A stretch of 64,000 nucleotides of DNA from Aeromonas veronii (GCF_040215105.1 NZ_CP157875.1:797501-861500), one strand, 5' to 3'. Shown: positions 29,946 through 39,651, numbered from the stretch's first letter. The notes: generated from the sequence alone by a model not told the origin. Numbers and translations: made by a program.

Positions 29946-31071
29946 AGCAAATGGAAAGGGAAATGCAGCGCGTCTGGTGCTGAGTGTGGCGACCGTTGCC
30001 GTGTTGGCAGCCTGTAGCTCACCCCAGGATCGCAAGATGGCCAACCGTGGCTTCGAGTATGAAGAGAGCCGCCTCGAAGGGCGTGCCTTCCTCGTGCCGG
30101 CCGGGTTGAGTGCCCCCGCTTTTAACAGCAATTTCGACATCCCGGCCCTGCCCGAGAGCAGCCGTGAGGGTGCCATCGGTGCCAAGGTCGATGTGCGCCC
30201 ACCCGCCCAGCTGCTGACCGTGGTGCCCGGCAGCCAGGTCGTGACCAGCGCCAGCCCCGGCGAGCCCACCCTGGCCTTCTATGCCCTCAGCACCAGCCAG
30301 AGCGTGGAGCGCGATACCTGGGCCTTCCTGATGAACTTCCTGGCCCAGCACAAGGTGACCACGGAGAAACTGGATCAGCAGGACGGCGTGCTGCAGACCG
30401 GCTGGTTTGACAACACCGCCGCCCTCGATGGCTGGGGCGAGGATGATGACGACTTCAACATCCGCCAGCGTTACCAGTTCACCCTGCGCAACGACACCCA
30501 GCGTCATGCCGTCAACATGTCGGTACGGGTGCTGGATCATGAAGAGACCATCGACGGCGAGACCAGCACCACGCTGACCCCGGCCGATGCCCAGCGTTAC
30601 GCGACCCGGGTCCTGAACCAGTTCTCCCTCTATTACGACAAGCAGCTCAAGGCCCGCGAACAGCACAAGAGCAACGATGGCATGGGCATGGAACTGGGTC
30701 TGGACAACAACGATCTCAGTGCCTGGATCGTGGACGCCTCCTTCGAACAGGTATGGCGTCGCCTGAATCAGGTACTGCCGGGCTATGGTTTCACCATCAA
30801 GGATACCCAGCAGTCACTTGGCTGGATCGACGTCGAATACGACGAGCCGGGCAGCGAGTTCTGGCAGGCCAAGGGCGCTGAACCCTTCAAGCTGGACGAG
30901 GACAAGTACCGCTTCCAGCTCGGCGAGATGGCGGGGGGCAAGACCTCCATCACCCTGTTCGACAAGGACAAGAAACCGGTGGCATCCGGGGTCATCTCCC
31001 AGATGTACATCAGCCTGTCCGAGGCGTTCGCCAAGGGCCAGGCCGATCAGGCAGCCGCAACAGCAGAATGA
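29938..31071 (+). CDS. bamC: Outer membrane assembly lipoprotein BamC
   Basis: BamC is a lipoprotein of the BAM complex that inserts outer-membrane proteins. The 377-residue precursor has a signal peptide ending in the lipobox LAAC, with the lipidated Cys at residue 26. It has the extended N-terminal segment and two helix-grip domains, the second around [28 protein letters not shown]. The GTG start overlaps the dapA end. The message ends at a hairpin that begins immediately after the TGA. Confidence 0.94.
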   Translation: MFKANGKGNAARLVLSVATVAVLAACSSPQDRKMANRGFEYEESRLEGRAFLVPAGLSAPAFNSNFDIPALPESSREGAIGAKVDVRPPAQLLTVVPGSQVVTSASPGEPTLAFYALSTSQSVERDTWAFLMNFLAQHKVTTEKLDQQDGVLQTGWFDNTAALDGWGEDDDDFNIRQRYQFTLRNDTQRHAVNMSVRVLDHEETIDGETSTTLTPADAQRYATRVLNQFSLYYDKQLKAREQHKSNDGMGMELGLDNNDLSAWIVDASFEQVWRRLNQVLPGYGFTIKDTQQSLGWIDVEYDEPGSEFWQAKGAEPFKLDEDKYRFQLGEMAGGKTSITLFDKDKKPVASGVISQMYISLSEAFAKGQADQAAATAE

Positions 31072-31100
31072 AAACAGGGGCCTCGTGCCCCTGTTTTGTT
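31070..31100 (+). terminator. Terminator after bamC
   Basis: A stem aaaacaggggc / gcccctgtttt begins at the bamC stop and is followed by gtta. A second hairpin gggggc-tgac-gccccc sits at 31124-31139, just upstream of purC. Confidence 0.85.
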
Positions 31101-31175
31101 ATATGGATCCCGCGAGTTGAAGAGGGGGCTGACGCCCCCGTGTTATTAGGACCACAACAGGAAGTGTTAGCAACC

Positions 31176-32279
31176 ATGAGTCTTGCAGATCAAGTATTGG
31201 CAGTGAACGACGATTTGCCGATCCGTACCGATAAACCCGTCCATTCCGGCAAAGTGCGCAGCGTCTACTGGTTGACCCAGGCAGACAGCGCCCGCCTCAT
31301 CCGGGAGAAAGGCTATGATGTGCCGGCCGATGCCCCCCTCGCCATCATGGTGATCAGCGACCGCATCTCCGCCTTCGACTGCATCTGGCAGGGAGTGAAC
31401 GGTTTGAACGGTGTGCCGGGCAAGGGCGCGGCCCTCAATGCCATCTCCAGCCACTGGTTCAAGTTGTTCAAGGAGAAGGGACTGGCGGACAGCCACATCC
31501 TGGATATCCCCCATCCCTTCGTCTGGATAGTGCAAAAAGCCCGCCCCGTGATGATCGAGGCCATCGCCCGCCAATACATCACCGGCTCCATGTGGCGTGC
31601 CTACCAGGAGGGTGAGCGGGACTTCTGCGGCATCCGTCTGCCAGAAGGGCTGAAGAAGGATCAGAAGCTGCCGGAGATCCTCATCACCCCCTCCACCAAG
31701 GGCATTCTCAAAGGACTGGACGGGGTGCCGGAAGCCGATGACGTCAACGTCTCCCGCGCCGACATCGAACGCCACTCCCAGGCCTTCGGCTTCCGCTCAC
31801 CGGCGGATATCGACCGCTACGAGGCGCTGCTCAAGGAAGGCTTTGGTGTGATAAGCGAAGCGCTGGCCGAGCGGGATCAGGTCTTCGTCGACACCAAGTT
31901 CGAGTTTGGCTACGTCCAGGATGCCGCGGGCAACGAGAAACTCATCTACATGGATGAAGTGGGCACGCCCGACAGCTCCCGCATCTGGGATGGCGCCGCC
32001 CTGCGCGAAGGTCAGATCGTCGAGAAGTCCAAGGAAGGGTTCCGCCAGTGGCTGCTCAACCACTTCCCGGATCCGGATATCTTGCTCAACAAGAACCGCA
32101 TGCCGGAACGCTTCGCCCTGGCCCGGGACAACAAGTTGCCCACCGAGGTGATGATGGACATCTCCCATACCTATGTGGGGATCGCCGAGAAGGTCATCGG
32201 TCATAAGCTTGCACGCAGCGCCAATCCGAAGCAGGAGATCGTCGAGGTTCTACGTGAGCAATACGGTCTGATCGACTAA
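31176..32279 (+). CDS. purC: SAICAR synthetase PurC (long form)
   Basis: PurC joins aspartate to CAIR with ATP in purine synthesis. The 367-residue protein is the longer type, not the roughly 237-residue E. coli form. It contains GKVRSVYWL near the start (phosphate-binding loop), [13 protein letters not shown] and a C-terminal [11 protein letters not shown]. The ATG at 31176 is preceded by a weak aggaagtg. Its position after bamC is conserved in enterobacteria, but the long isoform suggests a different PurC lineage. Confidence 0.93.
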   Translation: MSLADQVLAVNDDLPIRTDKPVHSGKVRSVYWLTQADSARLIREKGYDVPADAPLAIMVISDRISAFDCIWQGVNGLNGVPGKGAALNAISSHWFKLFKEKGLADSHILDIPHPFVWIVQKARPVMIEAIARQYITGSMWRAYQEGERDFCGIRLPEGLKKDQKLPEILITPSTKGILKGLDGVPEADDVNVSRADIERHSQAFGFRSPADIDRYEALLKEGFGVISEALAERDQVFVDTKFEFGYVQDAAGNEKLIYMDEVGTPDSSRIWDGAALREGQIVEKSKEGFRQWLLNHFPDPDILLNKNRMPERFALARDNKLPTEVMMDISHTYVGIAEKVIGHKLARSANPKQEIVEVLREQYGLID

Positions 32280-32356
32280 GGTCGGTTTTCTTTGACGCCG
32301 AAAAAACAAACGTTTTCCAGTATCAGGCAGTGGATCTCACCTTTGACACCTTAAAC

Positions 32357-32383
32357 GGACGGGCCCCATCGCGGGGCCCGTTT
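32357..32383 (+). terminator. purC terminator
   Basis: A 9-bp stem acgggcccc / ggggcccgt with a 5-base loop, then tttt. Confidence 0.9.
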
Positions 32384-32407
32384 TCATTGACTGGCAGCGA
32401 GGAGGTG

Positions 32408-33022
32408 TCAGCCGTTGACCCTGAACACCTGACCGCTCTGCACTCCCAGCACCGACTTCTTGTAGGCCTGGGCCACCCGGGCGGCGGGCACGGGCACGAA
32501 GCCCGGGAAGAAGTCGGCGTACTTGTCCATGGACTCTGTCAACACGGTGGGGCTGACCACGTTGATGCGCAGCCCCCGTGGCAGCTCGCAGGCCGCTGCC
32601 TTCACGAAGTGCTCGATGGCGCCGTTGATGGTGCTGGCGCTGGCCCCCCAGTTGATGGGCTCCTCGCTCAGTATGCCGCTGATGAGGGTGATGGAGCCGC
32701 CATCGTTGAGATGCGGGATGGCGGCGCGGGTCAGCCGGATCTGGCCCATCAGCTTGCTCTCGAGCCCTGTCTGCCACTGTTCGTCCGTCATCTCGGGGAA
32801 GGGGGCGAAGGCGACGTTGCCGCTCGCCACCACCAGGGCATCGAAGCGGCCTATGTCCTCAGCGATGCCCGCAAACAGGGCGGCGATGGAGGCGTTGTCC
32901 GTCATGTCGACACGGGCATCCCCCTGGCTGTGGCCGACCCGGATCACTTGATGATCTTGGGCGAACAGTTCGCTGACGGCGGATCCGACGGTGCCGGAGG
33001 CACCCACGATTACGATTTTCAT
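32408..33022 (-). CDS. Short-chain dehydrogenase-like protein lacking the usual Tyr-x3-Lys site
   Basis: The 204-residue Rossmann-fold protein opens MKIVIVGASGTVGSAVS, a good SDR nucleotide-binding motif, and contains DALVVASGNVAFAPF and GSITLISGIL. Where classical SDRs have YxxxK, this protein reads GASASTINGAIEHF, with neither Tyr nor Lys. This matches an SDR subgroup (Lin1944-like) noted for absent catalytic residues. The ATG at 33022 has aggag 8 bases upstream; a GTG three codons earlier overlaps it. It is divergent from a LysR gene that probably controls it. Enzymatic activity is uncertain. Confidence 0.85.
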   Translation of the reverse strand: MKIVIVGASGTVGSAVSELFAQDHQVIRVGHSQGDARVDMTDNASIAALFAGIAEDIGRFDALVVASGNVAFAPFPEMTDEQWQTGLESKLMGQIRLTRAAIPHLNDGGSITLISGILSEEPINWGASASTINGAIEHFVKAAACELPRGLRINVVSPTVLTESMDKYADFFPGFVPVPAARVAQAYKKSVLGVQSGQVFRVNG

Positions 33023-33121
33023 CTTGGTCACTCCTGTTTGGGATATTGATGATTCTAGTCGTCACAAACAGAAGAAAAAGCGCTTAATATCAACCCATTG
33101 TTGCCATATTGGAGCTAATTA

Positions 33122-34024
33122 ATGGATGTCAGTCACCTGGCCAGCTTCTATGAGGTGGTCAAGCAGGGCAGCTTCTCCGCCGCCGCCGAATCGCTCGAGG
33201 TGAGCAAGGGCATGCTGAGCCGCCATGTCAGCGCATTGGAAGCCTCGCTCAATGCCCAGCTGTTGCAGCGCACCACCCGCCGGCTCAGCCTGACGGAGGC
33301 GGGCAAGAGCCTCTATCTGCAGGCGGGGCAGATCTTCGCCCTGGCCCGCCAGGCGGAGCAGGAGATCCAGGCCCTGACCGAGGAGGACAGCGGCCGGCTG
33401 CGTTTCACCTGCCCGGTGAGCACCGGGGATCGCATGGTGAGCGAGCTGCTCGCCCGCTTCGCCGAGCTCTGCCCCGGGGTGGAGGTGGAGCTCAACTTCA
33501 CCAACGCCATGATCGACATGAGCGAGGGGGAGAACGACATCGCCCTGCGGGCCATGAGCCAGGTACCTGACAACCTGGTGGCCCTGCCGCTCGGTCGCCT
33601 GCGGGATGTGGTGGTGGCAAGCCCGGCCCTGCTGGCGCGGGAAGGGGTACCGGCCAGCCCCTACGAGCTGGTGGGGCGCACCTGTCTGCGCCAGGGGGGC
33701 AACCCGGCCTGGGAGCAGTGGTCGTTTCGCCGGGGCGGGGAGGAGGCCCAGATCCCGGTGCAGGGCAAGGTGCGGGCCAATCACTACAGCACCCTGTTGC
33801 AACTCGCCCGTTCAGGCATGGGGTTCGCCAAGTGCCCGCTGATGCTGGTGGAGGCCAACCTGATCAGCGGAGAGCTGGTGGCGGTGCTGGACGAGTGGCA
33901 GACCGGGCTGTACCCGCTGCATGTACTCCATGCCCAGCAGCGGCGAGTGCCGCGCAAGATCCGCCTGTTCAAACAGGTGCTGGCCCAGTGGTTCGCCGAG
34001 CGGCCCCACTACCTGATCCGGTGA
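33122..34024 (+). CDS. LysR family transcriptional regulator
   Basis: The 300-residue protein has the LysR winged helix-turn-helix at residues 1-60 (LASFYEVVKQGSFSAAAESLEVSKGMLSRHVSALE) and a periplasmic-binding-like effector domain from about residue 90. It is transcribed away from the SDR-like gene across a 99-bp spacer. That is the standard LysR arrangement, so it likely regulates that gene. The effector is unknown. Confidence 0.93.
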   Translation: MDVSHLASFYEVVKQGSFSAAAESLEVSKGMLSRHVSALEASLNAQLLQRTTRRLSLTEAGKSLYLQAGQIFALARQAEQEIQALTEEDSGRLRFTCPVSTGDRMVSELLARFAELCPGVEVELNFTNAMIDMSEGENDIALRAMSQVPDNLVALPLGRLRDVVVASPALLAREGVPASPYELVGRTCLRQGGNPAWEQWSFRRGGEEAQIPVQGKVRANHYSTLLQLARSGMGFAKCPLMLVEANLISGELVAVLDEWQTGLYPLHVLHAQQRRVPRKIRLFKQVLAQWFAERPHYLIR

Positions 34025-34102
34025 AGGAGGCGGATCGCCGTTATTTTTCTGTCATATCCGGCTGCTACCCTGCGCCATCATCGCGATCAAGAGAGACAGG
34101 GA

Positions 34103-34729
34103 ATGAAGCGTCATCAGATTTGGGTTGGGATCATGCTGCTGTGTGGCGGGGCGGCGCAGGCCGAGGTCAGGATCGAGGTGCCGGAGGATTTCCAGATCCT
34201 GGCGGTGAGCGCCGGCAAGGTGCAGGACGAGCAGCATGCGGTGCTGGCGGATGGTGCGCAGCAGGTGCTGGTGCGCTATGAGGGGGTGATCCCGAGTCGT
34301 ACCAGCAGCGACAACGACAAGGTGATCCGCTCCGAGCCCCAGATAATCCGTTATGAGGCCAGCGGCCAGCGTCTGCAACTGCAGGCCAGAGTACCCAAGG
34401 ACGAGGCGGGGATGGAGCACTACGCCAAGGCGCCCCTGGTCGGCCTGCACGGGGGCGGTCAGCCTGTTGCACTGGTGCAAGACGCGCTGGTGGTCAACGG
34501 GGTGCAGATAGGCATGGACTGGAATGCCCGATTGGCGGAGTACAACCGGGGCGGGGGCAAGGCGGCACTGGTTGGCGCCGTTGCAACCACGGCCGCCATC
34601 GCGCCCACCCAGACCTCGGCGCAGGTATTGCCCGCCAGCGAGCTGGAGGGGCAATTGCAGCAGCTCTTCCTGCAGGCGGATCCCGAACTTCGCAAGCGTT
34701 TCATCGGCTGGGCCGTTCCCCACCTTTAA
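34103..34729 (+). CDS. YccT-like DUF2057 periplasmic protein
   Basis: The 208-residue precursor has a signal peptide with likely cleavage after GGAAQA near residue 20. The mature part (VRIEVPEDFQILAVSAGKV) has the beta-rich DUF2057 layout, related to E. coli YccT/CsgI, an inhibitor of curli formation. The C-terminal half includes an Ala/Gly/Thr-rich linker before LPASELEGQLQQLFLQADPELRKRF. A curli-related role should not be assumed without curli genes nearby. Confidence 0.8.
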   Translation: MKRHQIWVGIMLLCGGAAQAEVRIEVPEDFQILAVSAGKVQDEQHAVLADGAQQVLVRYEGVIPSRTSSDNDKVIRSEPQIIRYEASGQRLQLQARVPKDEAGMEHYAKAPLVGLHGGGQPVALVQDALVVNGVQIGMDWNARLAEYNRGGGKAALVGAVATTAAIAPTQTSAQVLPASELEGQLQQLFLQADPELRKRFIGWAVPHL

Positions 34730-34791
34730 GTTTGCCCCCGGTTGCAGTAACGTGGGCGGCTCATCCGATCTGCCCGCTTTCGAGGTTTTTC

Positions 34792-35223
34792 ATGTTCGAA
34801 CTGCATCCCCGCCTGTTGGCGGATACCCAGTCCCTTGGGGATCTGCCCTTGTGCCGTGTCCTGCTCGCCAGGGACAGCCAGTATCCCTGGCTCATCCTGG
34901 TACCGCGCATCGCCGACCTGCGGGAGATCCATCATCTGCCCGCGCCCCAGCAGCAACAGCTGATGCAGGAGTCCTGTGCCGTGGCCGCCCTGATGGAGCA
35001 AGCGCTCCATCCGGACAAGATCAACGTGGCGGCGCTCGGCAACCTGGTGCCCCAGCTGCACCTGCACCATGTGGCCCGTTTCGGGACCGATCCCGCCTGG
35101 CCCGGCCCCATCTGGGGGGCCAGACCTGCCGTGCCATATAGTGCGCAAGATTTGCAGCGGGAGGCCGATAACTGGCGAGCCCGTCTGGCCACCCTGAGTG
35201 GTTTCGTCCCGCAGCTTGCCTGA
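34792..35223 (+). CDS. HIT-family protein with degenerate triad
   Basis: The 143-residue protein resembles histidine-triad hydrolases: YPWLILVPRIADLREIHHL and NVAALGNLVPQLHLHHVARF. The triad region reads H90-L-H92-H-V94. The first and the central (nucleophile-position) His are present, but the third canonical His position is Val. HIT proteins hydrolyse nucleotide phosphoramidates or dinucleotides; substrate and activity here are unknown. It lies in a run of same-strand genes. Confidence 0.85.
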   Translation: MFELHPRLLADTQSLGDLPLCRVLLARDSQYPWLILVPRIADLREIHHLPAPQQQQLMQESCAVAALMEQALHPDKINVAALGNLVPQLHLHHVARFGTDPAWPGPIWGARPAVPYSAQDLQREADNWRARLATLSGFVPQLA

Positions 35224-35356
35224 CAAACCGCTCAACTGAGAGGCGGCTCGCGATTTTGATATCGGGATCATCTGATGTACTAGGGCGATGGGTCGCCCTG
35301 TGCTGACATGAGCGATGAGACCGACGACCCATTTTTCGATTCAGCAGGAAGGTTCC

Positions 35357-36052
35357 ATGATAGTGACAAGATCCGAGGATGACGCCGTATTGACCACAGA
35401 GGATGTGCTGCTGAGTCTGTGCAACTCGGTGACGAGCGTATTGAGTGCGGCGAGCCAGAGCCAGGTGCGCTTCTCCGGCATGGTGCAGCGGATCAGCAAG
35501 ACCTGCCTCAAGCCGGACATCGGCTGCTTCGTGCTGTTCGACGGGGGCTTCTCCGGGCTGGTGGTGATCAACTTCTCGGCGGCGGCGGCCATGGAGCTCT
35601 ATCAGAGTTACATGCTAAGCATGGGGCTATCGAAAGAAGATCTCGCTATTTCCCACACGGCTGACGAAGTCAGCAACGTCATGGGCGAGCTGATGAACCA
35701 GATCGTCGGCAGCTTCACCGGCAAGGTGGGCCGCGAGCTGCAGACCCACATCACCCAGAACCAGCCCAAGATGCTGGCCCTGAACAAGCAGGTGATGCTG
35801 AGTGTGGATACCAATCTCGACAATCCCGAGACCCGCCGCGTCACCTTCTTCACCGCCAGCAACAACATCTTCTATCTGGAACTGGCGATGGACAAGACGG
35901 AGTTTATCCGGATCCACGATGGCGGGGTGCAGGAGGAGGTCGATCCAGACGAGCTGATCGCCCAGGCCAAGCTGGCGGCGGCCAAGCCTGCGCCCGCGCC
36001 GGCTGCGACCAGCAACGATCACGACGATCTGCTGAACTCCCTCGGTCTGTGA
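35357..36052 (+). CDS. CheX-like protein (DUF3334)
   Basis: The 231-residue cytosolic protein has an alpha-beta core with HTADEVSNVMGELMNQIVGSF near residue 105. This contains the E-x2-N pattern of CheC/CheX/FliY phosphatases, which dephosphorylate CheY. The C terminus is an Ala/Pro-rich linker ending DDLLNSLGL, resembling docking tails of chemotaxis proteins. The ATG at 35357 follows aggaagg. A phospho-receiver phosphatase role is inference; two receiver-domain proteins and a chemoreceptor are encoded 2-12 kb downstream. Confidence 0.75.
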   Translation: MIVTRSEDDAVLTTEDVLLSLCNSVTSVLSAASQSQVRFSGMVQRISKTCLKPDIGCFVLFDGGFSGLVVINFSAAAAMELYQSYMLSMGLSKEDLAISHTADEVSNVMGELMNQIVGSFTGKVGRELQTHITQNQPKMLALNKQVMLSVDTNLDNPETRRVTFFTASNNIFYLELAMDKTEFIRIHDGGVQEEVDPDELIAQAKLAAAKPAPAPAATSNDHDDLLNSLGL

Positions 36053-36065
36053 GGGGCGATGCCAA

Positions 36066-36096
36066 CAAAAAGGCCACCCTGAGGTGGCCTTTTTCG
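36066..36096. terminator. Bidirectional terminator between the CheX-like and DUF2860 genes
   Basis: A stem aaaaaggccacc / ggtggccttttt with a 4-base loop between converging genes. Confidence 0.92.
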
Positions 36097-36110
36097 TGGG
36101 CGCGGCATGC

Positions 36111-37109
36111 TCAGAAGTTGTAGAGCAGGCCCGTGCTGAAGCTGGTGGTCTTGTTGTCGTAGAAATCGATATCGGAGTCGGCCTGGCTGTAGGAGGCGGT
36201 GATGACGCCGCTGAGATCCTTCACCCCCAGCAGGCTGTGCCAGAAGAAGGTACCGCTCAGTGCCATCTCATCCGCATCGGCCGTCTGGCCGAAGATGGGG
36301 TTGGCCTCGTCGTAGTCACGTTTGCCCAGATAGCCGTTGGTGACGAAAGACCACTGGGGACCACGCTTGGCGTAGGTCAGCTGCAGGCCGGTGTTCTTGA
36401 AGCTCTCGGCGCTGCCATCGAGCTTGGCCTGCTTGTAGAGGATGGCGGGTTCCAGCACGTGACCATCGCCAAGGTGCCATTGGTAGGAGAGCTCCATGTC
36501 GTGGACCTTGCCGTTGCGATTGAGCACGGGGGCATAGCTGGTGCCGTTGCGCTGATCGTACTGCCGGCCGCTGTGTTCCTCGTCCAGCTCCACTTCACGG
36601 GTGGTGATGCTGCCATTGAAGTTGCTGCCCCAGATCTTGTCCCAGGCAAAACGCACCCCCTTTGACTTGGCATCGGTGGAGCTGCGATCCACCCCGGTGG
36701 CGTAAGGATCGCTCCACAGCTCGACGGGCATGACGTTGAACACCACCGAGCCTGCGACTATGCCCTTGTCCCCCATCTCCTGACGGATCCCGAGCTGCTG
36801 GGTGAAGTCGAAGCGTATGGCGTCCTGAATGAGGTTGCCGAGGAAGACCTGGGTGCGGGTGTCGGCGAAGGTGTAGCGGATGTCGGCGTTGATAAGGGGC
36901 GAGAACTCGCTCTCGCTGCCGGGAGTACCCAGGTTGTCGATGCGACTGTTGCTGTCTCCGCCTGCATAGAAATTGGATTCATGGCTGCTGACGGTGACGC
37001 CCCCCAGCAGGAAACCGGACCAGCCGGACTCCTTGGGGATGGCGCCCAGATCGGCGTGAGCGGCGTTGGCGACCAGCAGAGTGAGGCTCAAAAGAGAGAG
37101 ATTGCGCAT
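36111..37109 (-). CDS. DUF2860 outer-membrane beta-barrel protein
   Basis: The 332-residue precursor has a signal peptide with likely cleavage after NAAHA near residue 19. The mature protein alternates amphipathic strands with polar turns and ends ...SFSTGLLYNF, a C-terminal Phe typical of BAM substrates. The pattern fits the DUF2860 family known in Vibrio and Aeromonas. Transport role and substrate are unknown. It stands alone on the minus strand, divergent from arcB. Confidence 0.82.
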   Translation of the reverse strand: MRNLSLLSLTLLVANAAHADLGAIPKESGWSGFLLGGVTVSSHESNFYAGGDSNSRIDNLGTPGSESEFSPLINADIRYTFADTRTQVFLGNLIQDAIRFDFTQQLGIRQEMGDKGIVAGSVVFNVMPVELWSDPYATGVDRSSTDAKSKGVRFAWDKIWGSNFNGSITTREVELDEEHSGRQYDQRNGTSYAPVLNRNGKVHDMELSYQWHLGDGHVLEPAILYKQAKLDGSAESFKNTGLQLTYAKRGPQWSFVTNGYLGKRDYDEANPIFGQTADADEMALSGTFFWHSLLGVKDLSGVITASYSQADSDIDFYDNKTTSFSTGLLYNF

Positions 37110-37309
37110 CGATGAGGCTCCTGGATTAGGGTGATGACGGTGATAGCCAGATTCGGCCCGGTTTTCTGAACTGGAGCTGACTGGCGTAAATCGGGCATGC
37201 TACCCCAATGAGAGTGTGACGTTAATCAATAATTTAAACTGCGGCCGACAAGAGTTCGGTGCGCCGTGCTGGTATCCTGTTTGCGCAATAGCGGGGAGCA
37301 AATAACGCG

Positions 37310-39622
37310 ATGAAGCAAATCAAATCCTGGGCGCAATATTATGTCGATCTGATGACCAAGCTGGGGCTGGTCCGTTTCAGCATGTTGCTGGCGGCCTGCA
37401 TCATAGTGCTGGCGGTCTCCATCCAGATGGGGGTGACCCTGTTTCTGCGCGGGGCCGTGGATGTGGTCGACCTGGTGCGTTCGGTCTTCTTCGGCCTGCT
37501 GGTGACGCCCTGGGCCGTCTATTTTCTCTCCATCGTGGTGGATCAGCTGGAGGACTCCCGTCAGCGGCTGAGCCGCATGGTGGCGAAGTTGCAGGACATG
37601 CGCGAGCGGGATCTCGAGCTCAATAACCAGTTGCAGGAGAACATCCGCCGTCTCAACACCCAGATAGCCGAGACCCAGCGCGCCGAAACCTTGCGCCAGC
37701 AGGCGATCGAGGATCTGGAGAACGAGGTGTTCCAGCGGGAGAAGGCCCAGCTGCATCTGGGGGAGCGTACCGCCCTGCTGCGATCCTTCATCGACTGCTC
37801 ACCGGACCTGGTCTATTACCGCAACGAGGAGGAGCAGTTCTCCGGTTGCAACCGCGCCATGGAGGAGCTGACCGGCCGGGTGGAGGCGGATCTCATCGGA
37901 TTGACCCCGTTCGACGTCTACAAGCAGGACATCGCCAGCAAGGTGGTGGAGACCGACAAGCAGGTCTTCGCCCAGAACGAACCGCTCACCTATGAACAGT
38001 GGCTGGAGTACCCGGATGGCCGCAAGGCTTACTTCGAGCTGCGCAAGGTGCCTTTCTTCGACAGATTCGGCAAGCGGCTCGGCCTGCTCGGTTTCGGCCG
38101 GGACATCACCGAACGCAAGCAGTATCAGGACAAGCTGGAGAAGGCGAGTCGGGACAAGACCACCTTCATCTCCACCATCAGCCACGAGCTGCGCACCCCC
38201 CTCAACGGCATAGTGGGCCTGAGTCGCATGCTGATGGACACGCCGCTGGACGCAAAACAGCACCAGCAGCTCAAGACCATCCACCTGAGCGCCGTGACGC
38301 TCGGCAACATCTTCAACGACATCATCGATCTGGACAAACTGGACCGTCGCCGGCTGGAAATTGCCCCCACCCGCATCGATCTGCCCGCCTTCCTCGACGA
38401 GCTGGAGACGCTGTCGCGCATCCAGGCGGAGCAGAAGGGGCTCTACCTGCATTTCGACCGGGATGGCGACATGCCGCAGTTCGTGATGGCCGACGGCACC
38501 CGCTTGCGCCAGGTGCTGTGGAACCTGGTGGGCAATGCGGTGAAGTTCACCGATGAGGGCGGCGTGACGGTGCGTTGCCTATCCCATGAGTCCGATACGC
38601 CCGGCAAGCTGGCGCTGCATTTCGAGGTGGAAGACACCGGGGTCGGCATCCCCCGCGCCCAGCAGGAGAAGATCTTCGCCATGTACTATCAGGTGCAGGG
38701 CAAGAAACACGCCACCGGCACCGGCATCGGCCTCGCGGTCTCCCGCCAGCTGGTGCAGGCCATGGGCGGCCAGCTCTATGTGGACAGCGATCCCGGCGAG
38801 GGGGCCTGCTTCACCGCCGAGCTGGAAGTGGAGTGCGTGGCGCCCCAGGCCATCGAACCGGAGCTGGAGCAGCCTTCCCTCGACATCCTGCTGGTGGAGG
38901 ATGTGGAGCTGAACGTCACCGTGGCCTGCGCCCTGCTCAGCAAGCTGGGCCACGAGGTCAAGGTGGCGCGCGACGGCACCCAGGCCTTGGCCATGGCGAA
39001 TCCGGATGATTTCGATCTGATCCTGCTTGATATCCAGTTGCCGGACATGACCGGTTTCGACGTGGCGGCCAAGCTGCTTGAGCGTTACGGCGACAGCCTG
39101 CCTCCCATGGTGGCGCTCACCGCCAATGCGACCGGCGATCGCGAGTACTATCGGGAGCGCGGCATGCAGGATGTGATCAACAAGCCGCTCGGATCCAAGG
39201 CGGTGCGGGAGGTCATCGGCCACCTGTTCGCCGATCTGGCCGACGATGAGGCGCACGAGCAGGAGGCGGCGGGCAATCAGGATGCCCTGCTGGATCTTGC
39301 CTTCCTCACCGATTACGCCAGTACGGTGGGCAAGCCGGTGCTGCTCTCCAGCGTGGATCTGTTCGAGAAGATGATGCCCGACTACATGGCGGTGCTCGAC
39401 TCGAACATGACGGCCCGGGATCAGGCCGGTGTGGTGGAGGAGGCGCACAAGATCAAGGGGGCGGCCGGTTCCATCGGCCTGCGCCGCCTGCAACAGACCG
39501 CCCAGCTCATCCAGAGCCCGGATCATCCCGCCTGGTGGGAGAACGTGGAGGACTGGATTGAGACGTTAAGGCGGGAATACCCGGGGGATATCTCCCGGCT
39601 GCGCCATTGGCTGCTCTCCTGA
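37310..39622 (+). CDS. arcB: Aerobic respiration sensor kinase ArcB, with Tyr at position 241
   Basis: ArcB phosphorylates ArcA when the quinone pool is reduced. The 770-residue hybrid kinase has two membrane helices (about 22-47 and 57-77), a coiled-coil linker, PAS (about 155-265), HisKA with His292 in SHELRTPLNG, an ATPase domain, a receiver with Asp574 in ILLDIQLPDMTG, and an Hpt with His713 in AHKIKGAAGS. Numbering of Cys180 (SGCNRAM) and His292 matches E. coli exactly. The second redox Cys of E. coli ArcB, Cys241, is Tyr here (GRKAYFELRKV), and an extra Cys lies at 163. dgt follows 29 bp downstream. Confidence 0.95.
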   Translation: MKQIKSWAQYYVDLMTKLGLVRFSMLLAACIIVLAVSIQMGVTLFLRGAVDVVDLVRSVFFGLLVTPWAVYFLSIVVDQLEDSRQRLSRMVAKLQDMRERDLELNNQLQENIRRLNTQIAETQRAETLRQQAIEDLENEVFQREKAQLHLGERTALLRSFIDCSPDLVYYRNEEEQFSGCNRAMEELTGRVEADLIGLTPFDVYKQDIASKVVETDKQVFAQNEPLTYEQWLEYPDGRKAYFELRKVPFFDRFGKRLGLLGFGRDITERKQYQDKLEKASRDKTTFISTISHELRTPLNGIVGLSRMLMDTPLDAKQHQQLKTIHLSAVTLGNIFNDIIDLDKLDRRRLEIAPTRIDLPAFLDELETLSRIQAEQKGLYLHFDRDGDMPQFVMADGTRLRQVLWNLVGNAVKFTDEGGVTVRCLSHESDTPGKLALHFEVEDTGVGIPRAQQEKIFAMYYQVQGKKHATGTGIGLAVSRQLVQAMGGQLYVDSDPGEGACFTAELEVECVAPQAIEPELEQPSLDILLVEDVELNVTVACALLSKLGHEVKVARDGTQALAMANPDDFDLILLDIQLPDMTGFDVAAKLLERYGDSLPPMVALTANATGDREYYRERGMQDVINKPLGSKAVREVIGHLFADLADDEAHEQEAAGNQDALLDLAFLTDYASTVGKPVLLSSVDLFEKMMPDYMAVLDSNMTARDQAGVVEEAHKIKGAAGSIGLRRLQQTAQLIQSPDHPAWWENVEDWIETLRREYPGDISRLRHWLLS

Positions 39623-39651
39623 CCCCTGCATCACAGTTTGAGGAACCTTCC

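Noticed and set aside
32300..32325. PurR-like box near the end of purC
   Set aside because: The run acaaacgttttcc resembles half of a PurR site, but it lies downstream of purC and the dyad is incomplete.
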